NCBI GenBank assembly: GCA_031255955.1 | Contig: JAIRRO010000034.1 | Coordinates: forward strand, 1-16,236 | Origin: Oscillospiraceae bacterium | GTDB taxonomy: Bacteria; Bacillota; Clostridia; Oscillospirales; Oscillospiraceae | Direction of reading: 5' to 3' | Length of the DNA stretch: 16,236 nt | In this document: piece after piece, positions 6,673 through 13,101 of the stretch | Layout of the letters: every line of letters starts with the position of its first letter | Position numbering within the stretch: the first letter of the stretch is position 1 | Position numbers and translations under genes: made by a program | Notes under the pieces: model-generated | Seen by the model: the letters and a program-made list of their open reading frames with translations, nothing else | What the model was told of the DNA's origin: nothing | The model's database searches: none

Positions 6673-8391
6673 TTACATTCGCTCGGGGGCGGAGACGCCG
6701 ACAATCGAGAGGCAGTTTTTAATAACGCCGCGCGTCAGGTCAGCCAGCTTCAGCCGCGCGCGCAGAACGGCGGGCGCTTCCCCCCTGATGCGGCAGGCTG
6801 TATAAAACTTGTGAAAGCGCGTCGCCAGCTCGATGACATAGCGGTTGACGCGTGAGGGGTCAAGCTCCCGCGCGGCAAGGGTAAGCTCGTCCGGCAGCTG
6901 GGCAAGCTGCTTTATCAAATCGCGCTCCGGCTCGCTTTGCAGCGCCGAGTGGTCAAGCTCCGACGTAGTCGGTACGGAAAATCCGTCCGATTCTATCGCG
7001 TTTATGAGACTGCAAATCCGCGCGTGGGCGTATTGAACGTAATACACGGGGTTTTCGCTGTCCTGCCGAACGGCAAGGTCAAGGTCAAATTCTAAATGGT
7101 TATCCGGCTTGGCGTTGAAGAAAAACCGGCACGCGTCAACGGAAATTTCGTCAAGCAAATCGTTGAGCGTTATCGCCTTGCCCGTTCTTTTTGATACCTT
7201 CACGGTCTCGCCGCCGCGCGTTAAGCGCACCATTTGCATCAACAGAAATTTAAGCTCGCCCTTTGAAATGCCCAGCGCCTCACGCAACGCGGGGGCGTCC
7301 ATCGTCGCGCCGAGACGCACCGCGTGCCCGTGGTGGTCGGCGCCGAGAACATTGATGACTATATCAAAGCCGCGCTCCGCAAACTTGTTGCGGTGGTAAG
7401 CTATATCCGCCGCGTCATAGGAAAAAAAGCCGTCGGAGCGGCGCAGCACCTCGTCCTTCTCCGCGCCGAATTCCGTGTTGCGCAGCCACAGCGCGCCGTC
7501 CTTTTCATATGTCAAGCCGCGCTGCGTCAACAGCTCCACCGTTTCGGCGATATATCCCGATTTATGCAGTGTGCTTTCGGGGAACCACGTGTCATATCGG
7601 ATGCCGTAGCGCTCTAAATGCTGCCGCATCAGCTCTGTATTGCGCGGGATGCCCAGCTCTGTGAGGCGGCGTTCGCGCTCCTCCTCCGGCAGGGCGATAA
7701 GGGCGTCGCCCTGCTCGTCGAAAACAAGCTGCGCCAGCTCCTTTATATCGTCGCCGTGATAGCCGTTTTCGGGGAACTCCACGGCAGCCTCACCCAACAC
7801 AAGCTGCATATACCGCGCCGAGACGCTTTTTCCGAACAGCGCCACCTGATTCCCCGCGTCGTTGATATAAAACTCGCGGCTGACATCATACCCCACGCGC
7901 GTCAGCACGGAAGCCAGCGCGTCGCCGAGAACGCCGCCGCGGGCGTTGCCTATCGTCATCGGTCCCGTCGGATTGGCGGATACGAATTCAACCATAACGC
8001 GCCGCCCGCCGCCGATATCGGACGAGCCATAGCTCATTCCCTCCGCCTCGATGGCGGCAAGTGTATCCATATACCATTGCCGCGAGAGGGTAAAATTGAT
8101 AAAGCCCGGTCCCGCGACAGAGACGGCATCAAAGCACGATCCGTCCGTTTGAATATTTTCAGACAGAATTTTCGCCAGCTCGCGCGGCGGCATCCCCAGC
8201 GCCTTCGCCGCCGCCAAGGCGTGCGTCGCCGCGAAGTCGCCGTTTTTCGCGTCGCGCGGGATTTCCACAGCGCCCGAAAGCGGAGCGACGTCCGACGTCG
8301 CGCCGGGCAGTCCCGCGGCGCGCGCCCTGTCAAATGCGTCGTTAAGGGCGTTGTTGATTATTTCCTTGGCGCGGGCATTCATATTTGTCAT
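6673..8391 (-). CDS. argS: Arginyl-tRNA synthetase
   Basis: Class I aminoacyl-tRNA synthetase charging tRNA-Arg; 572 residues, a normal length. An ArgRS N-terminal domain covers about residues 5-100 (IPRDAKNGDFAATHALAAAK, VAGPGFINFTLS). The Rossmann core begins at VEFVSANPTGPMTIGNARGG; the HIGH motif is TIGN here (146-149). FYINDAGNQV and YDTWFPESTLHKSGY follow. The KMSKS loop is KVSKR (398-402), in VKVSKRTGKAITLNDLLDE. The anticodon-binding domain (DALR type) covers about 455-572 with PVYYVQYAHARICSL at its entry. GGGAGG precedes the ATG at 8391 at good spacing. It lies 31 nt after the DUF1934 gene, a pairing also known from Bacillus subtilis (ywiB-argS). Confidence 0.97.
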   Translation of the reverse strand: MTNMNARAKEIINNALNDAFDRARAAGLPGATSDVAPLSGAVEIPRDAKNGDFAATHALAAAKALGMPPRELAKILSENIQTDGSCFDAVSVAGPGFINFTLSRQWYMDTLAAIEAEGMSYGSSDIGGGRRVMVEFVSANPTGPMTIGNARGGVLGDALASVLTRVGYDVSREFYINDAGNQVALFGKSVSARYMQLVLGEAAVEFPENGYHGDDIKELAQLVFDEQGDALIALPEEERERRLTELGIPRNTELMRQHLERYGIRYDTWFPESTLHKSGYIAETVELLTQRGLTYEKDGALWLRNTEFGAEKDEVLRRSDGFFSYDAADIAYHRNKFAERGFDIVINVLGADHHGHAVRLGATMDAPALREALGISKGELKFLLMQMVRLTRGGETVKVSKRTGKAITLNDLLDEISVDACRFFFNAKPDNHLEFDLDLAVRQDSENPVYYVQYAHARICSLINAIESDGFSVPTTSELDHSALQSEPERDLIKQLAQLPDELTLAARELDPSRVNRYVIELATRFHKFYTACRIRGEAPAVLRARLKLADLTRGVIKNCLSIVGVSAPERM

Positions 8392-8422
8392 TTGTATAAC
8401 CTCCCTGACTCCACCGGCGCGG

Positions 8423-8866
8423 CTATGCCGGTTTTACGTCTATCTTAAAGCTGTTGCGGCTGACGACGACGTTATCCACGTCCAGCGCGTACTTGATATG
8501 CAAGCCGCCGCCGCGCTCGTTCAGCTCCCGCGTGATGCTTTCTGTGTCGATGCCCATAGTCAGCGCGCCGAAGGGCGTCTGATAAAGAAAATGATGCTTT
8601 TTCTTTTCGTCAAATACCATATCCCCGCCATACCAAGAAGCGCGCGTCAGCGTGATACGCGATGGCTCCACCAGAAATGTCGTCTCGGAGGTACCGGGTC
8701 CCGGCATACCGACGTCGGAATAGCTGATGCGCGTTTTATCCCCGCAGCGCGAAAAGCTCCCCTCTGTAATCAGTTCAAATTGTTCTTCGTCATCATCCCC
8801 GAAGGATTGCTGACTCCCGAGAATTGAGATAGTCCAGTCCATATGCTTTCTGTTTGTTCCTTTCAT
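8423..8866 (-). CDS. DUF1934 (YwiB-like) beta-barrel protein
   Basis: A small soluble protein of the DUF1934 family, calycin-like, with no established function. Diagnostic stretches are FELITEGSFSRCGDKTRISY, VGMPGPGTSETTFLVEPSRI, VFDEKKKHHFLYQTPFGALT and GGGLHIKYALDVDNVVVSRN. In this family the ITEG, the Y.TP.G.L and the final N.L.I strands recur. The open frame reaches back to a GTG at 8959, overlapping murI, but homology begins only around MDWTISILGS. I chose the ATG at 8866 (147 residues), 49 nt after the murI stop; the ATG at 8842 is equally possible and neither has a strong ribosome site. Position before argS matches ywiB in Bacillus. Confidence 0.82.
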   Translation of the reverse strand: MKGTNRKHMDWTISILGSQQSFGDDDEEQFELITEGSFSRCGDKTRISYSDVGMPGPGTSETTFLVEPSRITLTRASWYGGDMVFDEKKKHHFLYQTPFGALTMGIDTESITRELNERGGGLHIKYALDVDNVVVSRNSFKIDVKPA

Positions 8867-8915
8867 TTGTTCGAGTTTCCCCTTGCTCAAGCCGTTGATA
8901 GATGTAAAAAGCCGG

Positions 8916-9725
8916 TTATTCCAAGCTCGTTTGCTCCGCAAGACCGGAAATATCCGCACCGAGAAACGCCCCTGCCAGCGACTCGAAATCCTCCGCTGCG
9001 TCCGTGACGAAATATCGTCGGACGCCCGTATCGACAGAGCTTGACAGCAAGCCGAGCGCTCCCAGCTGCCCGGCGGCGTACTCCGCCGTCACCGCGCCGG
9101 AATCGATAAGCGTGACGCCCGGAGGCAGTGCGCGCGCCACGGCGGCGCGCAGCAGGGGATAGTGGGTGCAGCCCAAAATCACCGTATCCGCGCCGAACTG
9201 CACAATGGGCGCCAGATAATCGCGCGTTATCGCCATAACGGCGACGTCATCCGGGGAGGTTCTGCCGTTCTCCGCAAGCGGCACGAACAGCGGACAGGCG
9301 GCGCATTGCACCTCAAGGCTCGGGTCAAGGCTCTCGATGGCGCGGCGGTACGCCCCGCTGCGCACCGTGGCTTTCGTACCGATGACGCCGATTTTGCCGT
9401 TGTTCGTAGCCCGGACGGCAAGCGCGCTCGGCGGATTAATAACCTCGAAAATCGGAATGCTCGCGCCGCGGGATATATCGTCAAACGCCGTCGAGCTGAC
9501 GGTGTTGCACGCGATGATCATAGCCTTAATGCCCAGCCTCAGCAGAAAATCCGCGTTTTGACGCGCGTATTTTAATATCGTATCCCGCGAGCGGGAGCCA
9601 TACGGCACGCGCCCCGTATCGCCGAGGTATACAATATTCTCGTTCGGGAGAAGCTGAATCAGTCGCTTAACGGCGGTAAGCCCGCCTATGCCGGAGTCAA
9701 AAACTCCGATGGGGTTGGAATTCAT
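8916..9725 (-). CDS. murI: Glutamate racemase
   Basis: Cytoplasmic cofactor-independent racemase converting L- to D-glutamate for peptidoglycan. The 269-residue product starts MNSNPIGVFDSGIGGLTAV, with D10 in DSGIGG. The two catalytic cysteines are C73 (IIACNTVSS) and C186 (LGCTHYPLL), followed by H188. YLGDTGRVPYGSRS (33-46) is the substrate-loop motif. The frame remains open to 9836, but the ATG at 9725 is the family start and has AAAAGG 9 nt upstream. It is the first gene of murI - DUF1934 - argS and is divergent from the unit starting at 9893. Confidence 0.96.
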   Translation of the reverse strand: MNSNPIGVFDSGIGGLTAVKRLIQLLPNENIVYLGDTGRVPYGSRSRDTILKYARQNADFLLRLGIKAMIIACNTVSSTAFDDISRGASIPIFEVINPPSALAVRATNNGKIGVIGTKATVRSGAYRRAIESLDPSLEVQCAACPLFVPLAENGRTSPDDVAVMAITRDYLAPIVQFGADTVILGCTHYPLLRAAVARALPPGVTLIDSGAVTAEYAAGQLGALGLLSSSVDTGVRRYFVTDAAEDFESLAGAFLGADISGLAEQTSLE

Positions 9726-9771
9726 AAATCGGAACCTTTTCAGATAAATAATGAGCGCCTTTTGGCACCGC

Positions 9772-9800
9772 TTGCAACATATGCCGAAAGGGATTATAAT
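9772..9800 (+). promoter_or_regulatory. Promoter of the 9893-11306 unit
   Basis: TTGCAA (9772-9777), 17 nt, then TATAAT (9795-9800). A second TATAAT at 9805-9810 lies 10 bp further down without a good -35. Transcription would start near 9807, about 85 nt before the GTG at 9893. The -35 hexamer TTGCAA is self-complementary, so it could also face murI, but the -10 in that direction (CATTAT at 18 nt) is weak. The stretch is very AT-rich, so chance matches are possible. Confidence 0.55.
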
Positions 9801-9879
9801 ATGATATAATGTGAAAGGATTACGATATGATAGCACGCGACGCGCGCTATTGCAAGCGGAATTTTATGAGCGCTCGAGA

Positions 9880-9884
9880 GGGGG
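9880..9884 (+). promoter_or_regulatory. Ribosome binding site deciding a GTG start
   Basis: A run of five G (in GAGAGGGGG) lies 8 nt before the GTG at 9893 but only 2 nt before the in-frame ATG at 9887, so GTG is the better start. An in-frame ATG at 9827 lies only some 20 nt below the predicted transcription start and has AAAGG before it; it cannot be fully excluded. Confidence 0.55.
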
Positions 9885-9892
9885 AAATGTCT

Positions 9893-10300
9893 GTGAATAT
9901 TGAGCTGACGAAAAAGGAGTACAGACGGCTTCTCGATATGGTATTCATCGGGAACCAGATACTGAACTCAACGCGCGGTGACGACAGAATTACGGATTAT
10001 GACGAGTTGGAAAGCAAAATATTTTCCTATGCGGCGGAGGTCGGTATGGGCGTCGTCGCGGAAACGCAGGACGGCGTGGTGGTTCCGTCAGAGCGGTTTG
10101 AGGACGGCGGCATTTATGAGGCGATTGCGGATTATGAGGACGCCGTGTTTTTTGAAATCCTTGCAGAGGAGCTTGCCCGCCGCGATATGGAGCGTGAGCT
10201 GGCGGACTTTGACGACACGGACGAGCTTACCAGCCGCATAGACGAATACATCGAAGAATTCGAGGAAAACGGCACCGACCGTATATATGTGGAGCGATAA
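9893..10300 (+). CDS. Unrecognised small acidic protein upstream of dut
   Basis: A 135-residue protein from a GTG start that I do not recognise. It opens MNIELTKKEYRRLLDMVFIG and continues with NQILNSTRGDDRITDYDELE. The second half is strongly acidic and probably helical (FFEILAEELARRDMERELAD, then IDEYIEEFEE). By count 38 of 135 residues are Asp or Glu against 14 Lys or Arg. There is no signal peptide, membrane segment, Cys/His metal motif or HTH. The normal codon use, the ribosome site, the promoter and the 7-nt gap to dut support a real gene. Co-transcription with dut could hint at nucleotide or DNA metabolism, but that is only context. Confidence 0.75.
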   Translation: MNIELTKKEYRRLLDMVFIGNQILNSTRGDDRITDYDELESKIFSYAAEVGMGVVAETQDGVVVPSERFEDGGIYEAIADYEDAVFFEILAEELARRDMERELADFDDTDELTSRIDEYIEEFEENGTDRIYVER

Positions 10301-10307
10301 ACAACCG

Positions 10308-10745
10308 ATGGATATGTACGTTAAAAAAACGCGGGACGGCGCGCGGCTGCCGGAATACGCCACGGACGGCTCCGTCGGCGCGGATTTATACGCCTGCCTT
10401 GACGCCCCTATCGAAATCGCGCCCGGCGAAACAACGCTGCTCGCGCTCGGCTTCGCCGCCGCCGTGCCGGAGGGATACGCGGGGCTTGTTTTCGCGCGCT
10501 CCGGTCTTGCGGCAAAGCGCAACCTTGCCCCGGCGAATAAAGTGGGCGTGGTTGACCCGGATTATCGCGGCGAATGGATGGTTCCGCTGCGCAATCACGG
10601 CAAAACGCCGCAAATTATCGAGCCGGGCGAACGCGTGGCGCAGCTTTTGATAGTGCCCGTGTCACACGCGAAATTCATAGAAGCCGAAAACCTTGGAGAG
10701 ACGCCGCGCGGCGAGGGCGGCTTCGGCTCCACGGGACGGATATAA
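10308..10745 (+). CDS. dut: Deoxyuridine 5'-triphosphate nucleotidohydrolase (dUTPase)
   Basis: Hydrolyses dUTP to dUMP and pyrophosphate, keeping uracil out of DNA and supplying dUMP for thymidylate. All five motifs of the homotrimeric family are present in the 145-residue product: I, ATDGSVGADLYA (18-29); II, FARSGLA (62-68); III, NKVGVVDPDYRGEW (77-90), with catalytic D83 and stacking Y86; IV, GERVAQLLIVPV (107-118); V, RGEGGFGSTG (134-143), the C-terminal arm. The ATG at 10308 starts 7 nt after the previous stop with GGAG 13 nt upstream; the ATG at 10287 would overlap the preceding gene and lacks a ribosome site. A third in-frame ATG at 10314 is possible. Likely translated as part of the 9893-11306 operon. 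Confidence 0.95.
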   Translation: MDMYVKKTRDGARLPEYATDGSVGADLYACLDAPIEIAPGETTLLALGFAAAVPEGYAGLVFARSGLAAKRNLAPANKVGVVDPDYRGEWMVPLRNHGKTPQIIEPGERVAQLLIVPVSHAKFIEAENLGETPRGEGGFGSTGRI

Positions 10746-10766
10746 TCTTAACAAGGGGACTAAGCA

Positions 10767-11306
10767 ATGCTTGAACAAATTAAAGCCGGGGCGCGCGCCG
10801 CGCTGGGCGAGCTGCTTGAAAAAGCGGGGCTGCAAGAGGGTGAGCTTGTTGTCATCGGCTGCTCGACAAGCGAAATCGCGGGCGGGGATATCGGTCACGC
10901 CTCCAGCCCGGAAATCGGCGCCGCCGTGTATGCGGCGATATCGGAGATTTTATCAGAGCGCGGGCTGTACGCGGCGGCGCAATGCTGCGAGCATTTGAAC
11001 CGCGCCGTCATAATAGAGCGCGAGGCGGCGAAGGCGCGCGGATACGAGCTTGTAAACGCCGTGCCGCAGACCAACGCGGGCGGCAGCTTTGCCACGGCGG
11101 CATACCGAGCGATGCGCGACCCCGTGACAGCGGAGGAAATTCGCGCCGACGCGGGGCTTGACATCGGGGGAACGCTCATCGGTATGCAGCTGCGCCGCGT
11201 GGCTGTACCCGTCAAGCTGAAAAACAATAAAATCGGCGCGGCGAACGTAACGGCTGCCCGCACCCGCCTGAAATTCATCGGCGGCAAAAGGACGACGTAT
11301 AAATAA
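10767..11306 (+). CDS. YwlG-like protein (UPF0340 / DUF436, TIGR01440 family)
   Basis: A 179-residue soluble protein of the UPF0340 family, to which Bacillus YwlG belongs; biochemical role unknown. Family hallmarks are VVIGCSTSEIAGGDIGHASS (28-47), QCCEHLNRAVIIE (73-85), VPQTNAGGSFATAAY (99-113) and DIGGTLIGMQLRRVAVPV (132-149). The conserved cysteines and histidine of the CSTSE and CCEHLNR motifs are intact. AGGGGA lies 8-9 nt before the ATG, and the gap after dut is 21 nt, so it is probably the last gene of that operon. No convincing terminator was seen after it; the tRNA-Lys gene converges on it 74 nt downstream. Confidence 0.9.
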   Translation: MLEQIKAGARAALGELLEKAGLQEGELVVIGCSTSEIAGGDIGHASSPEIGAAVYAAISEILSERGLYAAAQCCEHLNRAVIIEREAAKARGYELVNAVPQTNAGGSFATAAYRAMRDPVTAEEIRADAGLDIGGTLIGMQLRRVAVPVKLKNNKIGAANVTAARTRLKFIGGKRTTYK

Positions 11307-11380
11307 ACGCGCTGAATTTATAATTTCTTTTCCATTTCCGTGCTTGCTCGTCCACGCTGTGTCACCGCCGTCAAAAAAAT

Positions 11381-11456
11381 TGGTGACCCGTCGGAGATTC
11401 GAACTCCGGACACCCTGCTTAAAAGGCAGGTGCTCTGCCGACTGAGCTAACGGGTC
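11381..11456 (-). tRNA. tRNA-Lys (anticodon TTT)
   Basis: Minus-strand cloverleaf: acceptor GACCCGT pairs with ACGGGTC, D arm TAGCTCAGTCGGCAGAGCA, anticodon stem CCTGC/GCAGG with loop CTTTTAA (anticodon TTT), T arm CCGGAGTTCGAATCTCCG, discriminator A and encoded CCA. It is the last tRNA of the cluster. A single A and then seven T (11379-11373) follow the CCA directly. Confidence 0.97.
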
Positions 11457-11478
11457 GCATTTATTAAGCGCGAAGGAG

Positions 11479-11553
11479 TGGCTGGGATGGCAGGGATCGA
11501 ACCTGCGAATGCCAGAGTCAAAGTCTGGTGCCTTACCGCTTGGCTACATCCCA
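11479..11553 (-). tRNA. tRNA-Gln (anticodon TTG)
   Basis: Minus-strand cloverleaf: acceptor TGGGATG pairs with CATCCCA, D arm GTAGCCAAGCGGTAAGGCA typical of tRNA-Gln, anticodon stem CCAGA/TCTGG with loop CTTTGAC (anticodon TTG), T arm with GGTTCGATCCC, discriminator G and encoded CCA. It is separated from tRNA-Lys by 22 nt. Confidence 0.97.
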
Positions 11554-11578
11554 TCGCGGGCTGACTGCGGGAGCGCGA

Positions 11579-11622
11579 CGCGGCGCAAGCCGCGGGCGGC
11601 GCGTTTCAGGAGCGCCGCCCGC
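11579..11622. repeat. Two overlapping GC-rich palindromes between tRNA-His and tRNA-Gln
   Basis: CGCGGC-GCAA-GCCGCG (11579-11594) is a 6-bp hairpin with a 4-nt loop. It overlaps a second, perfect inverted repeat with 11-bp arms, GCGGGCGGCGC (11592-11602) and GCGCCGCCCGC (11612-11622), around a 9-nt loop. In the tRNA transcript (minus) neither is followed by a T-tract, so they are not ordinary terminators. They could be alternative structures, a processing signal or a dispersed intergenic repeat. Confidence 0.7.
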
Positions 11623-11632
11623 AGGGACAATA

Positions 11633-11710
11633 TGGGGTGGATAAAGGGATTCGAACCCTCGACCCTCGGAACCACAATCCGATGCTCTAACCAACTGAGC
11701 TATACCCACC
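11633..11710 (-). tRNA. tRNA-His (anticodon GTG)
   Basis: Minus-strand cloverleaf: acceptor GTGGGTA pairs with TATCCAC (one G-T pair), D arm TAGCTCAGTTGGTTAGAGCA, anticodon stem TCGGA/TCCGA with loop TTGTGGT (anticodon GTG), T arm GAGGGTTCGAATCCCT, encoded CCA. The extra G(-1) at 11710 opposite discriminator C at 11636, the identity pair of histidine tRNAs, is encoded. It is the first tRNA after the cluster promoter. Confidence 0.97.
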
Positions 11711-11751
11711 GCGTCTATCCGATAAGCTGCTTGCCGCCGTCGCGTTTCGCC

Positions 11752-11780
11752 ATTATAGCACGTGAAAAATAATTTGACAA
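11752..11780 (-). promoter_or_regulatory. Promoter of the tRNA-His-Gln-Lys cluster
   Basis: On the minus strand TTGTCA (11780-11775), 17 nt, then TATAAT (11757-11752), about 40 nt before tRNA-His. It sits just beyond the pgi stop codon. The -35 region overlaps a weak AT stem (AATTTG/CAAATT followed by ATTTTT) that could act as a poor terminator of pgi. Confidence 0.75.
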
Positions 11781-11790
11781 CACCAAATTT

Positions 11791-13020
11791 TCAATGAGCG
11801 AAATTTTTCAACGTATCGAGCATTATTCGCTTGTACGCCTCCACTCCCGGTTGGTCAAACGGATTTGCCACGCCGCCGATAATGGCTGACACGGCGCAGG
11901 CGTATTCAAAGAAAAACATCAACGCGCCGAGGGACGCTTCGGTTGCCCCCGGGACGGTAAGCTCCATAACAGGCACCCCGCCCGCAAGATGCGCCGCCTT
12001 AACGGCGTCCCGCGCCGTTTCGTTCACGGCGTCAAAGCGGCGTCCGTCGAGAAACTGAAATCCGTCGTCAAATTCGCTGTTATCCGGTATCACGGCACCG
12101 ACGGCGCTCTCCCCGAAGCTGACGATAGTTTCAAAAATATCGCGCCGTCCTTCTTGGATATACTGCCCCATAGAGTGCAGGTCGCCGGTGAAGCTGACCG
12201 ACGCGGGGAATATCCCGCCGCTGTGCTTACCCTCGCTTTCACCGAAAAGCTGCTTCCACCACTCGCCGAGTGAGCGCGCGTCCGGCTCAAATGACGCGAA
12301 AATTTCTGTCCTATAGCCCGCCGAATAGAGAGACTGACGCACAGCAGCATAGCGCAGCGCCGTCACCGTACCGTGCTGCGACTCTTCGCGCGCGCCGCGG
12401 AGAATTTCGGCGATGTCCAATCCGCGCGCCGCCGCCGGAAGCAGTCCTGCCGCCGTTAACACGCTGTATCGCCCGCCGACGCTCTCCGGTATGCCGAAAA
12501 GTCCGGCGCCGGAGGTTTCAGCAAAGCTCCGCAGGGCAGAGCCGCCATCCCCCGCGACGATGTACAGCCTGTCCGAAAGCTGCGCGCCATATCGTTCCCG
12601 CAGGAGCTTTAATAATACGCGCAGCGCGGCAGCCGGCTCTGTTGTCGTGCCGGATTTTGACGTTGCGATGACAGAAAAATCGCGGTTTGCCAGCCGCGAC
12701 ACAAGCCGCGACATATATGAGCCGGAGAGGTTGTCCCCCGCGAAATACACCTCGCGGACGCCGCGCGGCGGCAGCGCCTCAATAAGCGCGCGCGCGCCGA
12801 GGGATGACCCCCCCGCGCCGATGACAACAAGCGCGTCCGAGCTCTCCGCGATTTTTTGCCCCGCTTCGCGCAAGCGCGGCAGCTCGCGCTCCATATCGTC
12901 CGGCAGACGCGTCCAGCCGGACATCGGCATAGCCATGGCTATTCGTTCCGCTGTGAACGCCGCCTCAACATTTATTACTCCCGCGAACGAAACCGCGGCG
13001 TCGGTGTTTAATCCTATCAT
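11791..13020 (-). CDS. pgi: Glucose-6-phosphate isomerase
   Basis: Interconverts glucose 6-phosphate and fructose 6-phosphate in glycolysis and gluconeogenesis; cytoplasmic. The 409-residue product is a short bacterial form, somewhat below the roughly 450 residues of Bacillus Pgi. SIS-fold signatures are VVIGAGGSSLGARALIE (65-81), ATSKSGTTTEPAAALRV (119-135, phosphate loop) and SVGGRYSVLTAAGLLP (180-195, with R184). Catalytic positions follow in LFGESEGK (E261), DLHSMGQYIQEG (H282) and NPFDQPGVEAYK (K397). AAGGA lies 10 nt before the ATG. It follows dacF on the same strand after 81 nt; a TAAAAT element in that gap with a poor -35 might be an extra promoter. Confidence 0.96.
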   Translation of the reverse strand: MIGLNTDAAVSFAGVINVEAAFTAERIAMAMPMSGWTRLPDDMERELPRLREAGQKIAESSDALVVIGAGGSSLGARALIEALPPRGVREVYFAGDNLSGSYMSRLVSRLANRDFSVIATSKSGTTTEPAAALRVLLKLLRERYGAQLSDRLYIVAGDGGSALRSFAETSGAGLFGIPESVGGRYSVLTAAGLLPAAARGLDIAEILRGAREESQHGTVTALRYAAVRQSLYSAGYRTEIFASFEPDARSLGEWWKQLFGESEGKHSGGIFPASVSFTGDLHSMGQYIQEGRRDIFETIVSFGESAVGAVIPDNSEFDDGFQFLDGRRFDAVNETARDAVKAAHLAGGVPVMELTVPGATEASLGALMFFFEYACAVSAIIGGVANPFDQPGVEAYKRIMLDTLKNFAH

Positions 13021-13101
13021 AATTCTGGCGTCCTTATCCTTTGACTTGATGTTTTTGAATCCGCGCCGCTATTTTATCATAAGTATTATATCGTGCGCAA
13101 G

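Noticed and set aside
7618..8448. 276-codon plus-strand ORF
   Set aside because: It lies wholly opposite argS, which has complete motifs; the open frame comes from GC-rich codon bias.
11509..11772. Plus-strand ORF with the stretch MGWIKGFEPSTLGTT
   Set aside because: It is antisense to tRNA-Gln and tRNA-His; this translation is a well-known artefact of reading tRNA genes backwards.
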